A DNA stretch of 6,376 nt from UBA7239 sp035456205 (GTDB lineage Bacteria > Pseudomonadota > Gammaproteobacteria > Pseudomonadales > UBA7239). The notes beneath the pieces are model-generated. The model was not told where the DNA came from. It searched no databases and worked only from the letters and a program-made list of their open reading frames with translations. This document shows positions 1 through 4,091 of the stretch, piece after piece. The translations under genes were made by a program, and so were the position numbers. How positions within the stretch are numbered: the stretch's first letter is position 1; each line of letters begins with the position of its first letter. The DNA lies in NCBI GenBank assembly GCA_035456205.1, contig DATIDQ010000199.1, forward strand, positions 1-6,376, given 5' to 3'.

Positions 1-337
1 GAAGATGGACATGTCCAAGCACATGGAGAAAATGCAAGAACTAATGCGAAATATTCATCAAGAGAAGTCGCCTGAAAAACGGGCGAAACTCATGCAGCAG
101 CATATGGAAATGATGCAGGGCTGCATGACTATGATGTCGGATATGAGCAAAATGAATGATATGAAAAGCATGAGCGGCATGCAGAAAGATAGTGCTGATA
201 TGAAAATGGATGGAATGTCAGGGGCTGAAGGCAAAACCTGCAAAATGTCAGAATGCATGGAAACTATGCAACAACACATGAAAATGATGCAGCAAATGAT
301 GGATCAAATGATGCAGCACATGGCTGCGATGGAGTGA
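1..337 (+). CDS. Methionine-rich putative copper-binding protein (5' partial)
   Basis: The visible product has 32 Met in the 110 residues counted from the ATG at 5, plus five His and three Cys (C40, C79, C84 in that numbering). It is otherwise polar, with many Gln, Lys and Ser, and no membrane segment is visible. The Met, His and Cys are spaced as expected for amphipathic helices that offer thioether ligands, which suits Cu+ or Ag+ binding; this role is inferred. A nine-residue motif, MQQHM[E/K]MMQ, occurs at residues 30-38 and 88-96, suggesting internal duplication. The reading frame is open through the left edge (AAG at 2-4), and only four bases precede the first ATG. Similar Met-rich proteins usually carry an N-terminal signal peptide just before such a segment, so the true start is probably off the window and the protein periplasmic. 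It is the first visible gene of the operon; the next start lies 4 nt after its TGA. The ATG at 5 cannot be excluded as the start. Confidence 0.75.
   Translation, partial: KMDMSKHMEKMQELMRNIHQEKSPEKRAKLMQQHMEMMQGCMTMMSDMSKMNDMKSMSGMQKDSADMKMDGMSGAEGKTCKMSECMETMQQHMKMMQQMMDQMMQHMAAME
331..334 (+). promoter_or_regulatory. Ribosome binding site for the DUF2933 gene
   Basis: GGAG lies inside the last codons of the Met-rich gene, 7 nt before the ATG at 342 but only 4 nt before the GTG at 339. This favours the ATG as start. The position suggests translational coupling with the gene upstream. Confidence 0.6.
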
Positions 338-341
338 CGTG

Positions 342-671
342 ATGAACGCGGAGCATTCAGAAAATCACAACGGTCTTCCGGTGTCCAAAGGCACTGTCAT
401 TGCCTGCGTTGTATTAGTGACGGTGGGTTTTCTGATGTATACCGGACACACAGCGCATTTATTGGGCTTTGCGCCTTATCTGTTTTTACTGGCATGTCCG
501 TTGATGCATATTTTCATGCACGGCGGACATCATCACCATAGCGCCAAGCCTGGCGAAGAACATTCGCACGGTGGTGGCGGCTGTTGTGGTGGAGGTCATG
601 AAGAAAAAAGTAGTGACAGTGCCGCTGCTAACAAAGATCCTATAAATACTAAACAACAGGGAGATGGTTGA
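342..671 (+). CDS. DUF2933 family small membrane protein with His/Cys/Gly-rich tail
   Basis: This 109-aa protein has two predicted membrane helices, at about residues 17-34 and 40-60. The second runs into the motif ACPLMHIFMHGGH at 51-63, the hallmark of DUF2933 proteins, whose biochemical function is not established. The tail holds four consecutive His (63-66), an H-S-H pair (74-76) and a Cys pair flanked by glycines (C81, C82) before H86, so it looks able to bind soft or transition metals. Members I know of are often shorter and end soon after the His-rich segment, so this tail may be extended. ATG 342 is chosen over GTG 339 because GGAG sits 7 nt upstream of it. The TGA stop at 669-671 overlaps the next ATG by one base. 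The inner-membrane site and copper link are inferred from the helices and from the Met-rich and ATPase neighbours. Confidence 0.85.
   Translation: MNAEHSENHNGLPVSKGTVIACVVLVTVGFLMYTGHTAHLLGFAPYLFLLACPLMHIFMHGGHHHHSAKPGEEHSHGGGGCCGGGHEEKSSDSAAANKDPINTKQQGDG
659..663 (+). promoter_or_regulatory. Ribosome binding site for the methyltransferase gene
   Basis: GGGAG lies 7 nt before the ATG at 671 and 4 nt before an in-frame TTG at 668, so ATG 671 is preferred. It sits within the end of the DUF2933 gene, whose stop and the new start share a base (TGATG), a typical coupling arrangement. Confidence 0.65.
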
Positions 672-1312
672 TGGATCACTCGGATGCTATACCAGCCTAC
701 GGACTGTGGGGGCTGGTTATTCTCAACTCGGTTATTTTCATCGGCTTTGCGTTCAGTTTTTTCAAACCGCAAACAACAGCGGATTGGCGAACCTTCAGCG
801 CATTCTCTGCTTTTATTCTGGCGCTGTTTGTCGAAATGTATGGCTTTCCGTTATCGATCTATGTGTTTTCCGGCTGGCTGGCGACACATTATCCCGGTGT
901 GGATTTTCTTTCGCACGACAACGGTCATCTGTTGCATACCCTGTTGGGGATAAAAGGTGATCCACATTTTGATGTGCTGCATATTCTCAGCAATGTATTT
1001 ATTTTTGGTGGATTTATTTTGCTGTCGTATGCATGGGAAACGCTGTGGAAAGCGCAACGCAGCCACCAGTTGGCACAAACAGGCTTGTATGCACGTATCC
1101 GGCATCCGCAATATGTGGCATTTATCCTGATCATGCTGGGTTTTCTGTTGCAATGGCCAACGCTACCAACGCTGGTAATGTTTCCCGTGCTGGTGTTTAT
1201 GTACTTGCGTCTATCTATCAAGGAAGAGGCTGTTGCTGAAGCGGAGTTTGGTGATGCGTACCGCCGCTGGGCGGCAGTGACACCTCGATTTATACCTGCT
1301 GTGTTCTCATAA
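671..1312 (+). CDS. Isoprenylcysteine carboxyl methyltransferase-like membrane methyltransferase
   Basis: This 213-aa integral membrane protein has about five hydrophobic segments (near residues 10-31, 41-58, 104-121, 147-163 and 164-180). The C-terminal half carries the ICMT/phospholipid methyltransferase signature: G138-L-Y-A-R-I-R-H-P-Q-Y148, then a hydrophobic hairpin, then paired glutamates (E185, E186) and F-G-D-A-Y-R-R-W at 193-200. In this fold these elements build the S-adenosylmethionine pocket. The middle block E-M-Y-G-F-P (55-60) through a G-D-P-H-F stretch (96-100) is typical of a bacterial subgroup I associate with copper ATPase operons. The natural substrate is not known; a small molecule, lipid or protein thiol/carboxylate are all possible. 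It is coupled to DUF2933 by a one-base overlap and lies 12 nt before the ATPase. The family call is firm; the role in metal resistance is inferred from position only. Confidence 0.88.
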   Translation: MDHSDAIPAYGLWGLVILNSVIFIGFAFSFFKPQTTADWRTFSAFSAFILALFVEMYGFPLSIYVFSGWLATHYPGVDFLSHDNGHLLHTLLGIKGDPHFDVLHILSNVFIFGGFILLSYAWETLWKAQRSHQLAQTGLYARIRHPQYVAFILIMLGFLLQWPTLPTLVMFPVLVFMYLRLSIKEEAVAEAEFGDAYRRWAAVTPRFIPAVFS

Positions 1313-1317
1313 AGGAG
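1311..1317 (+). promoter_or_regulatory. Ribosome binding site setting the GTG start of the ATPase
   Basis: AAAGGAG overlaps the TAA stop of the methyltransferase gene and ends 7 nt before the GTG at 1325. The nearby ATGs at 1318 and 1329 are both out of frame with the ATPase, so GTG 1325 is the only start matching this site. Confidence 0.75.
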
Positions 1318-1324
1318 ATGGTCT

Positions 1325-3496
1325 GTGAATGAAAAGAGCTGTTGTCATCATGCTCCTGAAGTTCAGGTTGCTCCAGATAATGACGTAGGGAAAGCCAAAG
1401 ATCCGATTTGCGGAATGGTTGTAGATAAATCGACACCATTGCAAAGTGTGCGTAACGGGCGCACCTATTATTTTTGTAGCGCTGGTTGCCAACGGACGTT
1501 TGAATCGCCAGAAACCGAACTGAAGTCGATGAAAAAACGCGTCAGCATCGCCATGGGCGGTGTGTTGGCCTTGGCGTTGTTGCGCGCCGGTGCTTTTATT
1601 GCGCTGGCCACAGGTGCCTCTATCCTGTCATGGACGCCAGTATCGTTTCTGCCATGGTTTAGCTGGGGCATGTGGTTATTTATTTTGGTAACACCTGTGC
1701 AGTTTATTGGTGGCTGGGGCTTTTACAAAGGCGCATGGATTGCGTTGTGCACACGTAGCATCAACATGGATTTCCTGATAGCACTCGGCACGTCGGTAGC
1801 GTATTTCTACAGTGTTGTTGTGCTGTTTTTCCCGGAACTGTTGCCTGTTGAAGTCAAACAGCGTGATGTCTATTTTGAAACATCCGCAGTGATTATCGCT
1901 TTCGTGTTGCTGGGCAAGTACATGGAGGAAATTATTAAAACAAAATCCTCGGCTGCTGTACGCCGTCTGCTGGATTTAAAGCCTGCCATTGCGCATGTGT
2001 TGCGTGATGGCAAGCAGCAGGATATTCCGGCTGAGCAGATCATGGTGGGAGAAATCATTCTGGTAAAACCGGGTGAAAAAATCCCGGCTGACGGAGAGAT
2101 TGTTGAAGGCAGTTCCAGTGTCGATGAATCCATGTTAACCGGGGAATCCATGCCTTGTGAAAAACAGGCGGGTGATGCCGTGGTGGGTGGCACCTTGAAT
2201 CAGGCTGGTGCGCTAAACATGCGGGCGACCAAGGTGGGCGCTGATACCGCGCTGGCGCAAATCATCAAGATGGTGGAAGAGGCGCAGACCAGTACAGCAA
2301 AAATTCAACGCCTGGCAGATAAGGCCACAGGTTATTTTGTGCCGATAGTGATCAGTGTCGCGTTGTTCGCTTTGATAGGCTGGACCATGGCTGGCAATTT
2401 TCCACAAGCATTGATGGCGTTTATTGCCGTGCTGATTATTTCCTGTCCGTGCGCGCTGGGTGTGGCAACACCGGCGGCATTGATGGTGGGTGTAGGCAAA
2501 GGTGCGGACAATGGCATCCTGATTCGCGGCGGGGAAGTGTTGGAACGCGCAGAAAAATTGACTGCTGTCGTGTTTGATAAAACGGGGACGATTACTCGGG
2601 GTGAACCATCCGTCACCGATATGGTTCCTCTTGGCAATGTCAGTGAAGTGGAATTGCTTTCACTAGCAGCAGCGGTTGAATCTGGCTCTGAGCATCCATT
2701 GGGCAATGCCATTATCAAAGCGGCGGCGCATCGCTCAATCACAATTCCTGTTGTCAGCAACATTAACAATATTACCGGACAGGGCATTCAGGGCGTAGTG
2801 GATGGGCAGGTCATTCGTCTTGGCAATCGTCGCTTGTTTGCGCAGGAAAATATCCCAGTTGCGATGGCTGAAGCACAACTTGTTGCATTTGAAGCAGCAG
2901 GCAAGACCGCCATGCTGGTGGCGCGTGACCGGACTTTGCTGGGCATTGTTGCAGTGGCGGATACGATCAAGCCAGAAGCTGCAGAAGCGGTAGCTGCGCT
3001 GAAATCACGCCACATCAAAGTGGTGCTGTTAACCGGAGATAACCGTCGCACAGCCGAAGTGATTGCAAAGCAGGCTGGCATTGATCATGTGATCGCGGAA
3101 GTTTTGCCAGAAGAAAAAGTCAACGTGATTCGCAAACTGCAGTCAGAAGGTGACGTAGTAGCAATGGTAGGCGATGGCGTGAATGATGCCCCCGCACTCG
3201 CAACAGCGGACATTGGTATCGCTATTGGTTCCGGCTCTGATGTGGCGAAAGAAACTGGCGGCATTATTTTGATTCGCAATGATGTACGCGATGTGGTGTC
3301 TTCCATCCGCTTGTCACAAGCCACCATGCGAAAAATCAAACAGAATCTTTTCTGGGCTTTTGCCTACAACAGTATTGGTATTCCAATAGCAGCATTCGGA
3401 TTGCTGAATCCCATGATGGCAGCAGCCGCCATGGCGCTGAGTTCGTTGTCTGTTGTGATTAATTCAGCATTGTTGAAGCGTACTCCTATAGTTTAG
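1325..3496 (+). CDS. copA: Copper-translocating P1B-type ATPase with N-terminal YHS domain
   Basis: This 723-aa inner-membrane pump uses ATP to export Cu+ (possibly Ag+) from the cytoplasm. The N-terminus has C6-C7-H8-H9 and then a YHS domain (D-P-I-C29-G-M to F-C51-S-A-G-C55) where many CopA proteins carry HMA domains. Eight membrane helices follow the P1B pattern: four before the actuator domain (T272-G-E-S), two around the C374-P-C376 metal site, and two at the C-terminus. The phosphorylated aspartate is D418 in DKTGT. The nucleotide-binding domain has H457-P458 and G485-Q-G487, and the hinge is G616-D-G-V-N-D621. Y681-N682 in helix 7 and M703 with S706-S707 in helix 8 match the Cu+-type (P1B-1) signature. 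No key residue is missing. The GTG start is fixed by the ribosome site at 1311-1317. It is the last gene of the plus-strand operon. The substrate is assigned by motif and not proven. Confidence 0.96.
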   Translation: MNEKSCCHHAPEVQVAPDNDVGKAKDPICGMVVDKSTPLQSVRNGRTYYFCSAGCQRTFESPETELKSMKKRVSIAMGGVLALALLRAGAFIALATGASILSWTPVSFLPWFSWGMWLFILVTPVQFIGGWGFYKGAWIALCTRSINMDFLIALGTSVAYFYSVVVLFFPELLPVEVKQRDVYFETSAVIIAFVLLGKYMEEIIKTKSSAAVRRLLDLKPAIAHVLRDGKQQDIPAEQIMVGEIILVKPGEKIPADGEIVEGSSSVDESMLTGESMPCEKQAGDAVVGGTLNQAGALNMRATKVGADTALAQIIKMVEEAQTSTAKIQRLADKATGYFVPIVISVALFALIGWTMAGNFPQALMAFIAVLIISCPCALGVATPAALMVGVGKGADNGILIRGGEVLERAEKLTAVVFDKTGTITRGEPSVTDMVPLGNVSEVELLSLAAAVESGSEHPLGNAIIKAAAHRSITIPVVSNINNITGQGIQGVVDGQVIRLGNRRLFAQENIPVAMAEAQLVAFEAAGKTAMLVARDRTLLGIVAVADTIKPEAAEAVAALKSRHIKVVLLTGDNRRTAEVIAKQAGIDHVIAEVLPEEKVNVIRKLQSEGDVVAMVGDGVNDAPALATADIGIAIGSGSDVAKETGGIILIRNDVRDVVSSIRLSQATMRKIKQNLFWAFAYNSIGIPIAAFGLLNPMMAAAAMALSSLSVVINSALLKRTPIV

Positions 3497-3510
3497 TTGA
3501 TGACTTAAGC

Positions 3511-3540
3511 GGATTGAGTTTTGATAATCCTTTTATTTTC
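3511..3540 (+). terminator. Weak Rho-independent terminator candidate after the ATPase
   Basis: GGATT (3511-3515) pairs with AATCC (3526-3530), extendable by one G-T pair, and is followed directly by a T-rich tract (TTTTATTTTC). It begins 14 nt after the ATPase stop. The stem is short, so termination is probably incomplete; the stronger hairpin at 3622-3655 may act as backup. Confidence 0.35.
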
Positions 3541-3621
3541 TTACTGACAGGATTGCTGGTTAATGCAGTTGGCATGTCCAAGGTATAGGCTAAAAATATA
3601 TATCTTGAATTACAGAAATTG

Positions 3622-3655
3622 GAAAATGTGTAACTCAAAAAAGTTACACATTTTC
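3622..3655. terminator. Perfect 14-bp inverted repeat, probable bidirectional terminator
   Basis: The arms 3622-3635 and 3642-3655 are perfect reverse complements separated by the 6-nt loop CAAAAA. The outer pairs are A-T, so each strand presents a run of A before and a run of T after the inner GTGTAACT core, as bidirectional terminators do. It lies between two convergent genes, 40 nt past the stop of the PII-like gene and 125 nt past the stop of the ATPase. The surrounding 199 bp (3497-3695) holds no convincing gene. Confidence 0.6.
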
Positions 3656-3695
3656 TGATGCAATCTGGTCATTGTTCGTAATGACGTTTCAGAGA

Positions 3696-4007
3696 TTAGC
3701 CTCCAATGGGCCACGCATGGTCGATAGTGGTGGCATACACCCAACCCGATATATCGCCTCCTATGCGTCCAGTAGTGCAAATAATCTTGGCCACTCCTTC
3801 CATTTCACTATCCTCACAAACCAACGTCAGCTTTACTTCTGAAATCACCACCCTGGCTTCCGTTGAATAAGTATTTTCGAACTCACCCAATGGTTTCAAC
3901 GTGCCTTTTACATCATGCAACATCAGGTTGTGGTAGCCGGCATCATTCAGCGCATCGACAACATCAGTAACTCGAATGTGGTGCAGTAGTGCAGTAATCA
4001 TTTTCAT
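3696..4007 (-). CDS. Divergent PII-like regulatory protein linked to RND metal efflux
   Basis: This 103-aa protein has the PII fold pattern: a K-M-I-T-A-L strand, a first helix at about 14-24, V33-K-G at the T-loop base, S-E-V-K strand residues at 56-59, and a B-loop-like T79-G-R-I-G-G. Aligned by eye to E. coli GlnB, the stretch from V33 to K59 has the same length. The uridylylated tyrosine position is Ala51, and the G-D-G-K-I-F ATP segment is replaced by G84-D-I-S-G-W-V-Y. The end, A-W-P-I-G-G, stops before the basic residues that contact ATP in GlnB. These traits fit the 'PII new group' known to neighbour heavy-metal RND pumps. It is likely a cytosolic trimer that senses a small molecule or metal and modulates the pump or its expression; the ligand is unknown. 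The ATG start is supported by GAGGA 7 nt upstream. It lies 84 nt downstream of the pump gene, on the same strand, with a hairpin between. Confidence 0.82.
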   Translation of the reverse strand: MKMITALLHHIRVTDVVDALNDAGYHNLMLHDVKGTLKPLGEFENTYSTEARVVISEVKLTLVCEDSEMEGVAKIICTTGRIGGDISGWVYATTIDHAWPIGG

Positions 4008-4014
4008 CGGATAT

Positions 4015-4019
4015 TCCTC
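4015..4019 (-). promoter_or_regulatory. Ribosome binding site of the PII-like gene
   Basis: Read on the minus strand this is GAGGA, ending 7 nt before the ATG at 4007-4005. It matches the spacing of the plus-strand genes and supports that start. Confidence 0.65.
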
Positions 4020-4034
4020 AGTAAAATAATGTAT

Positions 4035-4082
4035 AAATAAAATTCGGTTGGCATCAGATTGAATACAGCAATGCCAACCGAA
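4035..4082 (-). terminator. Hairpin with T-rich tail between the RND pump and PII-like genes
   Basis: The arms 4043-4054 and 4071-4082 are perfect 12-nt reverse complements with a 16-nt loop. On the minus strand the hairpin starts 9 nt after the pump stop and is followed by AATTTTATTTAT, as in a Rho-independent terminator for the pump gene. The loop is longer than is typical, and the same-strand PII-like gene begins only 35 nt beyond the stem. Partial read-through, or a processing or protective hairpin that lowers downstream expression, is an alternative. I see no clear sigma70 promoter between the stem and the PII-like gene. Confidence 0.6.
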
Positions 4083-4091
4083 GCCATGTAG

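Noticed and set aside
2332..2787. 151-codon minus-strand reading frame inside the ATPase gene
   Set aside because: It is antisense to the CPC and phosphorylation-site coding region and has no family resemblance, so it is a shadow.
3569..3603. TTGGCA followed by an AT-rich stretch as a possible plus-strand promoter or metal-regulator operator
   Set aside because: Spacing to a good -10 box is wrong (22 nt to TATATA, or 16 nt to a poor TAAAAA), there is no CueR/MerR-type dyad, and no gene follows on that strand.
3563..3658. A 31-codon plus-strand reading frame in the convergent intergenic region
   Set aside because: It runs straight through the perfect hairpin, has no clear ribosome site, and its product has no recognisable feature.
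3568..4054. The octamer GTTGGCAT shared by 3568-3575 and the hairpin arm at 4047-4054
   Set aside because: One shared 8-mer in a window of this size is compatible with chance, and the flanks do not match.
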